Assembly (NCBI GenBank): GCA_024635465.1 | Contig: JAGXIS010000150.1 | Coordinates: 1-7,368, forward strand | DNA from: Bacteroidota bacterium | GTDB lineage: Bacteria; Bacteroidota; Rhodothermia; Balneolales; Balneolaceae | Reading direction: 5' to 3' | DNA length: 7,368 bases | Part shown: positions 1-6,839 of the stretch, piece after piece | Position numbering within the stretch: the stretch's first letter is position 1 | Layout of the letters: each line of letters opens with the position of its first letter | Made by a program: the position numbers and the translations under genes | The notes under the pieces: generated by a model | Told to the model about the DNA's origin: nothing | What the model saw: only the letters and a program-made list of their open reading frames with translations | Database searches by the model: none

Positions 1-183
1 AATTCAGCTGATGAGGAAAGACTTAAACTGACACAAGTTCAACAGAGTTTAAAAAAAGAGATCAATCGTATTAAGAATTCGACACCGGATGAACTGTATG
101 ATGATCCTGAGTTCGCAAAAAATGAACCTGAGATGGGGTCAAAGAAATTTGAATATACAATGAAAAAGAATAAGGATGAGTAA
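1..183 (+). CDS. C-terminal end of an unidentified charged protein (5' truncated)
   Basis: Frame 1 is open from the window edge to a TAA at 181-183 and gives 60 residues. The visible tail is very hydrophilic. A Lys/Glu/Gln-rich stretch with hydrophobic residues at helical spacing (LKLTQVQQSLKKEINRI) looks like a short coiled coil or amphipathic helix, and an acidic and lysine-rich tail ending KKNKDE follows. No family motif is recognisable, so no function is assigned. The last 8 bases overlap the start of the following phosphatase gene in another frame, an arrangement typical of translationally coupled genes in one operon. The reading frame is supported mainly by this overlap and by the absence of stops over 180 bases; the protein's start lies outside the window. 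Confidence 0.62.
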   Translation, partial: NSADEERLKLTQVQQSLKKEINRIKNSTPDELYDDPEFAKNEPEMGSKKFEYTMKKNKDE

Positions 184-988
184 AAAAGAAGATCTAAGTT
201 TAGCAAAAAAAGCCGCTTGGGCTGCAGTAGAGACGATTAATGAGTATAAAAAAAATGGAATTAACATTCATCAAAAGGGATTTCATGATTTAGTAACAGA
301 TGCAGATGTAGCAGCAGAGAATTCTATTCTTGAAATCATCAAAAAAGAGCATCCTGATGATCTGGTTTTAGCTGAAGAATCTGCAAGCCACTCTACATTG
401 TCCGGTCAGCGAACATGGATCATCGATCCTATTGACGGTACCACGAATTTTGCTCATGATTTTCCAATTTACTGTGTATCGATTGGATTATGGATTGATC
501 GACAGCCATCTATTGGAGTGGTTATCGAAGTAAATAGAAATGAAGAATTCAGTGCGATTTCCGGTGAGGGAGCCTGGTTAAATGGTGAACCGATTACCGT
601 TTCGGATAAAACTACTATTGAAAGGGGATTTGTTGGTACGGGTTTTCCATATAATGATCTCTCCATGATTGATCCATTTCTGAAACTGTTGAAAGTTTTT
701 ATGGAAAAATTACTGGGTATCAGACGACCGGGATCCGCAGCCTATGATATGTGTTGTGTGGCTTGTGGAAGATTTGATGGGTTTTATGAATATTCGTTAC
801 ATATTTGGGATGTAGCTGCAGCTTCACTGATTATCCGGGAAGCAGGTGGGGTGGTAACAGATTGGAATGGGGAAGAGGGATGGCCATTCGGTCAGCGAGT
901 TGTGGGTGGGAATGCCACCTTTCACAAATTTCTACTGGATAATATTATTGAATATATCCCTGAAGATGTTCGAAAAAATGTAGAGTAG
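176..988 (+). CDS. suhB: Inositol monophosphatase family protein (SuhB-like)
   Basis: 270 residues, the usual length of bacterial SuhB/IMPase. The family hydrolyses phosphate monoesters such as inositol-1-phosphate in a Mg2+-dependent reaction in the cytoplasm. All metal-binding signatures are present: AEES (Glu67), the motif WIIDPIDGTTNF at 81-92 (Asp84 and Asp87), and WDVAAASLIIREAGG at 211-225 (Asp212). GSAAYD at 186-191 matches the substrate-side motif of the family. The start is well fixed: an in-frame TGA lies at 161-163 and ATG 176 is the first start after it. The preceding AAGG abuts the ATG, too close to act as a normal ribosome binding site, so translation probably depends on coupling to the upstream gene it overlaps by 8 bases. 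The substrate cannot be decided from sequence: inositol phosphate, histidinol phosphate and other sugar phosphates are all used in this superfamily. The symbol is given by family resemblance only. Confidence 0.93.
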   Translation: MSKKEDLSLAKKAAWAAVETINEYKKNGINIHQKGFHDLVTDADVAAENSILEIIKKEHPDDLVLAEESASHSTLSGQRTWIIDPIDGTTNFAHDFPIYCVSIGLWIDRQPSIGVVIEVNRNEEFSAISGEGAWLNGEPITVSDKTTIERGFVGTGFPYNDLSMIDPFLKLLKVFMEKLLGIRRPGSAAYDMCCVACGRFDGFYEYSLHIWDVAAASLIIREAGGVVTDWNGEEGWPFGQRVVGGNATFHKFLLDNIIEYIPEDVRKNVE

Positions 989-1050
989 TAAAAAAATCAA
1001 ATATACCGGTTATTAAAAAATTTAAAGCTTAATAAGTATTTACTGGAAAC

Positions 1051-2346
1051 ATGGGCAACACAATTGGTATTCGACACGAAGATAGGTATGAGTTGGAGAG
1101 AAGGGCACCGCTTATTCCGGATCATGTGAGACAGTTAATCGATCTGGAAGGAATAGAATTTATCGTAGAGAAATCTGAAAAAAGAGTTTTTAAGGATGAC
1201 GAATACCATTCTGCGGGCGCTCAAATAGAAGATGACATTCATTATTGTGATGTTGTTTTAGGTGTAAAGGAAATGCCGGATTCTATTTTCAAAAAAGATG
1301 TCGCATATATCTTTTTTTCTCATGTTATAAAAGGTCAGTCATACAATATGCCAATGCTAAAAAGGTTGATAGACCAAGGCAGTACACTAATCGACTATGA
1401 GAGAATCTGTGATAGTAATGGTAAACGCCTCATTTTTTTTGGGCGGTATGCCGGATTGGCCGGCATGATTAACTCATTGTGGGCGTTTGGCCAAAAGCAC
1501 TCTGTATTAGGAAAGGATACACCTCTTTCAAATTTAAAACAAGCTTACTCCTATCCATCACTTGATGCGGCTAAAAAAGATATTTTGCAATACGGTGATG
1601 AGTTTGGTTCAAAAAGAGAGGAGCATTTTGATAAACCAGTGGTGATTGCTGTTACAGGTGATGGCAATGTTTCTAATGGGGCGCTTGAAATTTTAGATCT
1701 ACTGCCGGGACGTGATTTAACTGTAAATCAGCTTTTAAATAATGAATATTCAATAAATGATTCCTTTTTAAAGCTAAACATTTTACCTGAGGATTATCTA
1801 ATTCATGTGGATGGCAAACCTTTTCAACTTTTCCATTATTTCGATAATCCGGATCAATATGAATCCACTTTAGAAGAAATTTTACCTCATATAGATCTGT
1901 TTGTTAATGGAATTTACTGGGATAACCGATATCCCAGATTGATCACTAAGAAATGGTTGAAAAAGAATTTTAATATAGGTTTGGGACCTAGTGTTATAGG
2001 AGATATATCTTGTGATGTTAATGGTTCAATAGAGTGTACTGAAAAGGCAACTGAAATTGAAGATCCTGTATTTGTTTATTATCCGGAATCGGATACTTAC
2101 AAAATGGGTTTTACAGGCAAAGGAATAGTGGTAATGGCAGTCGATATATTGCCCAGTGAACTTCCAAGAGAGTCATCACTTCACTTTAGTACAGCTTTGA
2201 AACCTTTTATAAAACAGATTGCAGAGTGTAACTTTTTCGATGAATTCGAAGATCTACAACTCTCTGAGGAGATAAAGAATGCTGTTATTGTTCACAGTGG
2301 AAAATTAACAGAGCCCTATCAATACCTGAAAAAGTTTATAAGTTGA
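1051..2346 (+). CDS. Lysine-ketoglutarate reductase-type dehydrogenase (LKR domain, stand-alone)
   Basis: 431 residues resembling end to end the N-terminal lysine-2-oxoglutarate reductase half of eukaryotic AASS/LKR-SDH, in the alanine dehydrogenase/PNT superfamily. In lysine breakdown that domain condenses lysine with 2-oxoglutarate to saccharopine using NAD(P)H. Signatures: an N-terminal IGIRHEDRYELERRAPL segment (the R/K-ED...ERRAPL block), FFSHVIKGQ near 90, LIDYERI near 114, FGRYAGLAGMIN at 130-141, the dinucleotide-binding loop TGDGNVSNGA at 202-211, and NGIYW at 286-290 followed by PRLITK. DISCDVNGSIE lies near 319-329. The ATG at 1051 is the only reasonable start, because in-frame TAA codons lie at 1030 and 1033. 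The protein ends where the LKR domain ends; no saccharopine dehydrogenase half is fused or follows. The biochemical role is inferred from homology, and a related amino-acid dehydrogenase activity is possible. It follows suhB by 62 bp on the same strand. Confidence 0.85.
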   Translation: MGNTIGIRHEDRYELERRAPLIPDHVRQLIDLEGIEFIVEKSEKRVFKDDEYHSAGAQIEDDIHYCDVVLGVKEMPDSIFKKDVAYIFFSHVIKGQSYNMPMLKRLIDQGSTLIDYERICDSNGKRLIFFGRYAGLAGMINSLWAFGQKHSVLGKDTPLSNLKQAYSYPSLDAAKKDILQYGDEFGSKREEHFDKPVVIAVTGDGNVSNGALEILDLLPGRDLTVNQLLNNEYSINDSFLKLNILPEDYLIHVDGKPFQLFHYFDNPDQYESTLEEILPHIDLFVNGIYWDNRYPRLITKKWLKKNFNIGLGPSVIGDISCDVNGSIECTEKATEIEDPVFVYYPESDTYKMGFTGKGIVVMAVDILPSELPRESSLHFSTALKPFIKQIAECNFFDEFEDLQLSEEIKNAVIVHSGKLTEPYQYLKKFIS

Positions 2347-2423
2347 TAAAGTCCTTGTTGATTGAGTGCTATATTTTATTTAGATTCGTTCTAAATAAAA
2401 ATCACAATCTATTCAATATCCAA
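2347..2423 (+). promoter_or_regulatory. Candidate promoter and operator region for the iron-binding protein gene
   Basis: This 77-base gap separates the LKR-type gene from the ATG of the iron-binding lipoprotein. It contains a loose sigma70-like pair, TTGATT at 2358-2363 and TAGATT at 2381-2386 with 17 bases between. The -10 candidate falls inside the perfect dyad at 2374-2400, the classic position for a repressor site. The promoter match is weak in a very AT-rich stretch, so the assignment rests mostly on the dyad and on gene context. Confidence 0.3.
2374..2400. repeat. Perfect 11-bp inverted repeat upstream of the iron-binding protein gene
   Basis: Arms TTTTATTTAGA (2374-2384) and TCTAAATAAAA (2390-2400) are exact reverse complements around the 5-base centre TTCGT. 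The core reads TTTAGA-N5-TCTAAA. The dyad lies 24 bases before the ATG of a ferric-iron-binding lipoprotein, so an iron-responsive repressor of the Fur or DtxR/MntR type is a reasonable candidate binder. It does not match the classical Fur 7-1-7 pattern, and its spacing differs from the DtxR and MntR consensus sites. It is unlikely to be a terminator of the upstream gene: the stem is almost pure A/T and no T-run follows. Confidence 0.6.
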
Positions 2424-3434
2424 ATGAAACTCATCATCGCTCTATTTTCAGCACTTTTTTTACTTACTGCCTGTTCGAATGAAGAAGTAGTAAATATTTA
2501 TTCATCCAGGCATTATGACACCGACATAAGTTTATATGACAATTTCACTGAAGAGACGGGTATCCAGATTAATCTTATTGAAGGTTCCAGTGATGAATTA
2601 ATTGAACGAATCAGAAATGAGGGTATAAATAGTCCGGCAGATGTTATTATAACAGTGGATGCAGGCAGATTGTGGAGAGCAAAAGAAGCCGAAGTTTTAC
2701 AGCCTCATGGATCTGATTATTTGGAAGACGTAATACCGGATCAAATGCAAGAAATTGATAACTATTGGGTTGGTTTATCGGAACGAGTTAGGGGTATCGT
2801 TTATAATACTGAGAATGTCAGTAGTGATGACTTAGCAGGTTACTTAGAACTGAGTAATGAAGAATGGGAAGGGAGAGTTTGTGTACGGTCTTCAAATAAT
2901 ATCTATAATCAGTCTCTTGTGGCATCTTTAATAGAATCATACGGAGAGGAAGCTACAGAAGAGTGGGCTACAGGGTTGGTTCAGAATTTTGCAAGAGAAC
3001 CTCAGGGTGGAGATACCGACCAAATTCGTGCTGTTGCAGCCGGTTTATGTGATGTTGCTATTGTAAATCATTACTATCTGGCGAGACTTATGCAATCAGA
3101 TACTGATGAGGACATAGAAGTTGCATCAAGAGTTGCTATGTATTTCCCATCGATTGAATATGGTGGAACTCATGTTAATATCAGTGGTGCAGGAATCGCC
3201 GCAAATTCACCAAACAGAGAAAATGCTGTTCGTTTTCTTGAGTATCTGGCAACTGAGGATGCCCAAATGTTGTATGCAATAGGAAACAATGAATTCCCGG
3301 TACTCGATGGAATGGAATTGCCTGAAGAATTGCAACAATTTGGTGATTATGATTCAGATGCTGTAAATGTTACGGCATATGGAACTAACAACCCGATAGC
3401 AATCCGTTTAATGGATCGTGTAGGTTGGAGATAG
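2424..3434 (+). CDS. Ferric-iron ABC transporter substrate-binding lipoprotein (FutA/IdiA/FbpA type)
   Basis: 336 residues from the ATG at 2424. A lipoprotein signal peptide occupies residues 1-16 (MK, a hydrophobic core, then lipobox LTAC with Cys17), so the mature protein should be anchored by lipid at Cys17 and bind Fe3+ outside the cytoplasmic membrane. The mature start contains NIYSSRHYDTD (His30, Tyr31), the hallmark of FutA/IdiA proteins. Other expected iron ligands are Tyr161 in the RSSNNIYNQS motif and the Tyr pair 217-218 in NHYYLA, giving the His/Tyr-rich site known for this family. The frame also runs upstream to a TTG at 2343, but that start would put 27 extra residues before the signal peptide and overlap the preceding gene, so ATG 2424 is preferred. 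The gene ends 28 bp from the stop of the convergent iron permease, its probable partner. Confidence 0.92.
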   Translation: MKLIIALFSALFLLTACSNEEVVNIYSSRHYDTDISLYDNFTEETGIQINLIEGSSDELIERIRNEGINSPADVIITVDAGRLWRAKEAEVLQPHGSDYLEDVIPDQMQEIDNYWVGLSERVRGIVYNTENVSSDDLAGYLELSNEEWEGRVCVRSSNNIYNQSLVASLIESYGEEATEEWATGLVQNFAREPQGGDTDQIRAVAAGLCDVAIVNHYYLARLMQSDTDEDIEVASRVAMYFPSIEYGGTHVNISGAGIAANSPNRENAVRFLEYLATEDAQMLYAIGNNEFPVLDGMELPEELQQFGDYDSDAVNVTAYGTNNPIAIRLMDRVGWR

Positions 3435-3462
3435 GGTAGAGTATTAAAACGTTTCATAGCTA

Positions 3463-5175
3463 TTATTTAGTTGATTTATCTCGAATCTTTCTACTCCTTG
3501 ATATTGATTTACTGAGGATATAGACAGGTACCAAACCAACTAAAATAATAGCTAAAGCAGCACCGGATGATTCAGCCAATCTTTCATCTGAGGCAAGACG
3601 ATATACTTGAACTGCAAGTGTGTCAAAGTTAAACGGTCGTACGATTAAAGTAGCTGGTAACTCTTTAATAACGTCAACAATAACCAACATGATGGCAGCA
3701 AACAGACTTCCAGACATGATTGGCATGTGAATTTTTCTCAATATTTTACCATATCGATAACCTAATCCCTCAGCCGCATCATCCATTTGTGGTGTAATAT
3801 TTGCCAAGCTCGCTTCAACCGTATTGAATGCAACGGCTAAAAACCGGACTACATAGGCAAAAATCAATGCAAAGATGGTTCCGCTTAATAGAAGTCCTGT
3901 AGAAAAACCAAGTTGTGATCTAAACCAACTATCAAGCGTATTATCAAACCATCCAAATGGAATTAATATTCCCACTGCTATAACAGAACCCGGAATAGCA
4001 TACCCCATGGATCCGATTCTCGTCCCAATACTTGTCACAATTCCGGGATTGAGCCTTACTCCATATGCTAATATTAATGCAACGATAAGCGCTGTAATGC
4101 CTGCTAATAATGCAATAATGATCGTATTCAAACTAAACTGAATGAATCTGGAATCGACAGCAACATCAAAATTTGAAATCATCATTTCGAACAGTATGGA
4201 AGTGGGTATGACGAATCCAATAATCAATGGTATAGAACAGAAAATCGTAGATGTCCAAGCCTTCCATCCACTCAAATCATAAATATATAGCGATTTATAG
4301 CTCCCGGTGCTTCTCTGCTCAATTTTCATGTTGCTTCTGCTCCATCTCTCAAGCAGAATTAAAAAGAGAACAAAGATCATTAAAAACCCGGCAAGTTGTG
4401 ATGCAGCGGCACGTTCACCTAATCCAAACCACGTTCGATAGATACCGGTTGTGAATGTCTGAACTGAAAAGTAGTCAACGGTTCCAAAATCGTTCAGTGT
4501 CTCCATCAAAGCAAGTGCCATTCCTGCTGCAATCGATGGTCGGGCCAATGGTAACGCGATTTTTCGAAAACTCTGAAGGGGTGTGGCTCCCAAACTGCGA
4601 CTTGCTTCTAAAACGGATGATGATTGTTCAAGAAATGCAGCTCTGGTTAACAGATAGACATAAGGAAAGAATACAAATGACATCATGATAATGGCTCCAC
4701 CCAATGATCGTATGTTTGGAAACCAATAATCTTCAAATCCCCAACCTGTCAAACTTCTCAATAAATTCTGTACGGGTCCGGTAAAGGATAAAAAATCGGT
4801 ATAAGTATATGCCATCAGATATGCGGGGACAGCCATTGGTAATATTAAAAGCCAATTAAACCATCGACTTCCGGGAAAACGGCACATGGTAACCAACCAG
4901 GCCGTACCGACTCCCAGTACAAATACTCCAAATCCAACTCCAAACATCAACCAAATGGAATTTTCAATATATTCGGGGAGTACGGTAGATGACAGATGAC
5001 CCCAAACATCACCGGCAGGTATAAAAATATTGACCGCAACGGTTAATATTGGAATCGATACAAGAAGGGCGATTACTAAAGTCAAAAAATTCCACAAACC
5101 ACTGCCTGCTTTGGCATTTTTTGTCCTAAAGGGGTGACTTTTACTAAAGAATTTCTTTATAAAACGATCAAACAT
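3463..5175 (-). CDS. Ferric-iron ABC transporter permease, two-domain (FbpB/SfuB type)
   Basis: 570 residues from the ATG at 5175. It is an inner-membrane permease with two fused transmembrane domains, about twelve hydrophobic segments in all, as in FbpB/SfuB. Each half has the EAA loop that docks on the ATPase: EASRSLGATPLQSFRKIALP starting at residue 190 and DAAEGLGYRYGKILRKIHMP starting at residue 466. The first membrane segment follows a basic N-terminus (residues 1-27). The frame extends 24 residues further to a TTG at 5247, which would overlap the upstream oxidoreductase gene; the ATG leaves a 34-base gap and is preferred. No good Shine-Dalgarno site is seen at either. The expected partner is the convergent FutA-like lipoprotein. 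No FbpC-type ATPase gene is present in the window, so the transporter must borrow one encoded elsewhere. Iron specificity is inferred from the subfamily and the neighbour. Confidence 0.9.
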   Translation of the reverse strand: MFDRFIKKFFSKSHPFRTKNAKAGSGLWNFLTLVIALLVSIPILTVAVNIFIPAGDVWGHLSSTVLPEYIENSIWLMFGVGFGVFVLGVGTAWLVTMCRFPGSRWFNWLLILPMAVPAYLMAYTYTDFLSFTGPVQNLLRSLTGWGFEDYWFPNIRSLGGAIIMMSFVFFPYVYLLTRAAFLEQSSSVLEASRSLGATPLQSFRKIALPLARPSIAAGMALALMETLNDFGTVDYFSVQTFTTGIYRTWFGLGERAAASQLAGFLMIFVLFLILLERWSRSNMKIEQRSTGSYKSLYIYDLSGWKAWTSTIFCSIPLIIGFVIPTSILFEMMISNFDVAVDSRFIQFSLNTIIIALLAGITALIVALILAYGVRLNPGIVTSIGTRIGSMGYAIPGSVIAVGILIPFGWFDNTLDSWFRSQLGFSTGLLLSGTIFALIFAYVVRFLAVAFNTVEASLANITPQMDDAAEGLGYRYGKILRKIHMPIMSGSLFAAIMLVIVDVIKELPATLIVRPFNFDTLAVQVYRLASDERLAESSGAALAIILVGLVPVYILSKSISRSRKIRDKSTK

Positions 5176-5209
5176 AACAGTAAAAAAGTCAATAGAGATT
5201 ATTGAATGA

Positions 5210-5220
5210 TTAGATTCTAA
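5210..5220. repeat. Short palindrome TTAGA-T-TCTAA before the permease gene
   Basis: TTAGATTCTAA is a perfect palindrome with a single-base centre, 35 bases upstream of the permease ATG and overlapping the stop codon of the oxidoreductase gene. It has the same half-sites (TTAGA and TCTAA) as the dyad before the iron-binding protein gene, but the half-sites are one base apart instead of five. A shared regulator is possible; the spacing difference and the AT-rich composition make chance a serious alternative. Confidence 0.25.
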
Positions 5221-6661
5221 ACTTTGAGTCAGAGAGTTCGATATCAAATTCTCTTTTTAAAACCAGATTAGCGGCATGATATCCGCACATACCATGGACA
5301 CCACCCCCCGGAGGTGTTGAAGATGAACAGAAGTAAATACCTTTCAAGGGTGTAGCATAGGGATTTCTGAAATTAACAGGCCGGGAAAATAACTGACTGA
5401 TATCTTGTTTACCGCCATTGATATCCCCGCCAATGTAATTGGCATTATACTCTTCAAAATCTGAGGTATTCATCGATACTTTGCTGATGATAGTATCTTT
5501 AAAACCAGGAGCAAAACGCTCAATTTGATCATCAATTGCAGTAGTCATATCCACTTCAGAACCATGAGGTACATGACAGTAAGCCCAAAGGGTCTGTTTA
5601 TCTTTTGATGTTCTTTTTGAATCAAAAAGACTTTGCTGAGCGACTAAAACAAATGGTTTTTCAGGATGTTGCCCATTTGAGACTGTTTTTTCTGAATGAG
5701 CAATCTCTTCAAATGTACCACCCACATGTACCGTACCTGCTTTTCTGCATTTTGAATCTTTCCATGGAACGGGTTCATTCAGTATATAGTCCATTTTAAA
5801 AGCACCATTGCCATATCGAAATTTTGACAATTTCCTTCGGTAAGATTGAGGGAATTGATCTCCCATAATTTCAGATACTTGCTGAGGTGTTAAATCAAAC
5901 AGTAAAGCTTTGGTTTTTGGAATATCTTCATATTTTTTTATCCTATTTGAAGTCTCTATTTCACCCCCAAGATATTTGAAATATCCGGCCAGTGCATTGG
6001 CTAATGACTGAGAACCTCCTTCGGGCAGTGGCCATCCGTTTGTATGTGCTGTAGCAAAAAAGACCAATGCAACAGCAGCGGTAGCAATAGAATCCAAAGG
6101 AAGAATGCTATGTGCTGCCATCCCCGCAAAGAGTGCTTTTGTTTTGTCTGTTTTGAAATTTTTTTGAAACATGGAAGCAGATTGAAGTCCTTTTAATCCA
6201 AAACCGACCATTTTAATAGGATTATTTGGAAATCGAAGAGGAGATAAAAGATCAAGAGAAAGTGTATCCCAATGGTCTGCCAGGGGTTCGATAATCGATT
6301 TGTATGTTTCCCCATCCACTCCCAGATGAAATGCTGTTTCACTCAGTTCGTTATACAATATTGCAGATTCATCATCAAGAGGATGCGCCGCAGGATGATG
6401 GGGATGAATCCATTTTAGTCCATATTGGTCAAGGGGTAATTTTTTAAAAAACGGGGAGCCAATGGCCATAGGATGGATTGCTGAACAGATATCATGATAA
6501 GTTCCGGATTCCATCAACTCCAATGTTCTCATTCCACCCCCAATAGTAGGTTTAGCTTCTATGATTTTAACGCGTAATCCTTCAAGAGCAAGTCGAATAC
6601 CTGCAGCAAGTCCATTTGGACCTGATCCTATGATAATGGCATCATAATCTACCGACTGCAC
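5210..6661 (-). CDS. FAD-dependent phytoene desaturase/PYROXD2-like oxidoreductase
   Basis: 483 residues from a GTG at 6661. The N-terminus is a dinucleotide-binding fold: YDAIIIGSGPNGLAAG (GxGxxG at 12-17), then IIEA with acidic Glu35 to hold the FAD ribose, then GGGMRT. The C-terminus has the second FAD signature, GIYFCSSSTPPGGGVHGMCG, followed by YHAANL, typical of the COG1233/PYROXD2 branch of the CrtI-like amine-oxidase superfamily. The substrate is unknown; members range from carotenoid desaturases to uncharacterised redox enzymes, and no other carotenoid gene is present here. The frame also opens at a TTG at 6709, 16 codons earlier, but GTG 6661 places the FAD motif at the usual distance from the N-terminus and has AAGGA three bases before it. 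It is followed after 34 bases by the iron permease on the same strand, possibly in one transcript. Confidence 0.85.
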   Translation of the reverse strand: MQSVDYDAIIIGSGPNGLAAGIRLALEGLRVKIIEAKPTIGGGMRTLELMESGTYHDICSAIHPMAIGSPFFKKLPLDQYGLKWIHPHHPAAHPLDDESAILYNELSETAFHLGVDGETYKSIIEPLADHWDTLSLDLLSPLRFPNNPIKMVGFGLKGLQSASMFQKNFKTDKTKALFAGMAAHSILPLDSIATAAVALVFFATAHTNGWPLPEGGSQSLANALAGYFKYLGGEIETSNRIKKYEDIPKTKALLFDLTPQQVSEIMGDQFPQSYRRKLSKFRYGNGAFKMDYILNEPVPWKDSKCRKAGTVHVGGTFEEIAHSEKTVSNGQHPEKPFVLVAQQSLFDSKRTSKDKQTLWAYCHVPHGSEVDMTTAIDDQIERFAPGFKDTIISKVSMNTSDFEEYNANYIGGDINGGKQDISQLFSRPVNFRNPYATPLKGIYFCSSSTPPGGGVHGMCGYHAANLVLKREFDIELSDSKFRI

Positions 6662-6709
6662 TTTTCCTTTCAAATAATTAGCGATTTGGATTTTGAATAA
6701 GGTAAGCAA

Positions 6710-6839
6710 TGATCAATCAAACTTGAAGCACTTTAGATCTGAATTAAAAGAAGGCCAACACCTATGTGATTTCAATAAATTAATACTAATCGTATGGATT
6801 TCTATTGCTTTTAATTCATTATGGCTATAGTTTAGAATC
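6710..6839. promoter_or_regulatory. Divergent intergenic region between the oxidoreductase and the trp leader
   Basis: About 130 AT-rich bases separate the oldest possible start of the minus-strand oxidoreductase gene from the plus-strand trp leader ORF, so promoters for both directions should lie here. The notable structure is a pair of 11-base inverted copies, TGAATTAAAAG at 6740-6750 and CTTTTAATTCA at 6808-6818, so that each divergent gene has the same sequence in its own reading direction upstream of its start. No convincing minus-strand promoter was identified. Confidence 0.35.
6805..6835 (+). promoter_or_regulatory. Candidate promoter of the trp leader/trpE transcript
   Basis: Two readings overlap. 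A sigma70-like reading is TTGCTT (6805-6810), 15 bases, TATAGT (6826-6831). A Bacteroidota-like reading is TTG (6805-6807), 20 bases, TAGTTTAG (6828-6835), one mismatch from TAnnTTTG. Either puts the transcription start within a few bases of the leader ATG at 6840, leaving almost no untranslated sequence before it. The match is by eye only. Confidence 0.3.

Noticed and set aside
469..666. 65-codon minus-strand frame
   Set aside because: Antisense to the inositol monophosphatase gene, with no recognisable product.
989..1050. Possible promoter or terminator between suhB and the LKR-type gene
   Set aside because: The 62 bases are A/T-rich with short A and T runs but show no GC-rich stem and no convincing promoter pair.
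2374..2400. Hairpin as a terminator of the LKR-type gene
   Set aside because: The stem is almost all A/T and the following bases are ATCAC, not a T-run, so an operator-like role fits better.
3435..3462. Bidirectional terminator between the convergent iron genes
   Set aside because: Only the 8-base palindrome AAACGTTT without a loop is present; there is no stable GC stem or T-run.
3875..4688. Three consecutive plus-strand open frames (88, 67 and 77 codons)
   Set aside because: All are antisense to the strongly supported permease gene and show no domain; they are shadows of its codon pattern.
5605..5799. 64-codon plus-strand frame
   Set aside because: Antisense to the FAD oxidoreductase gene, with no recognisable product.
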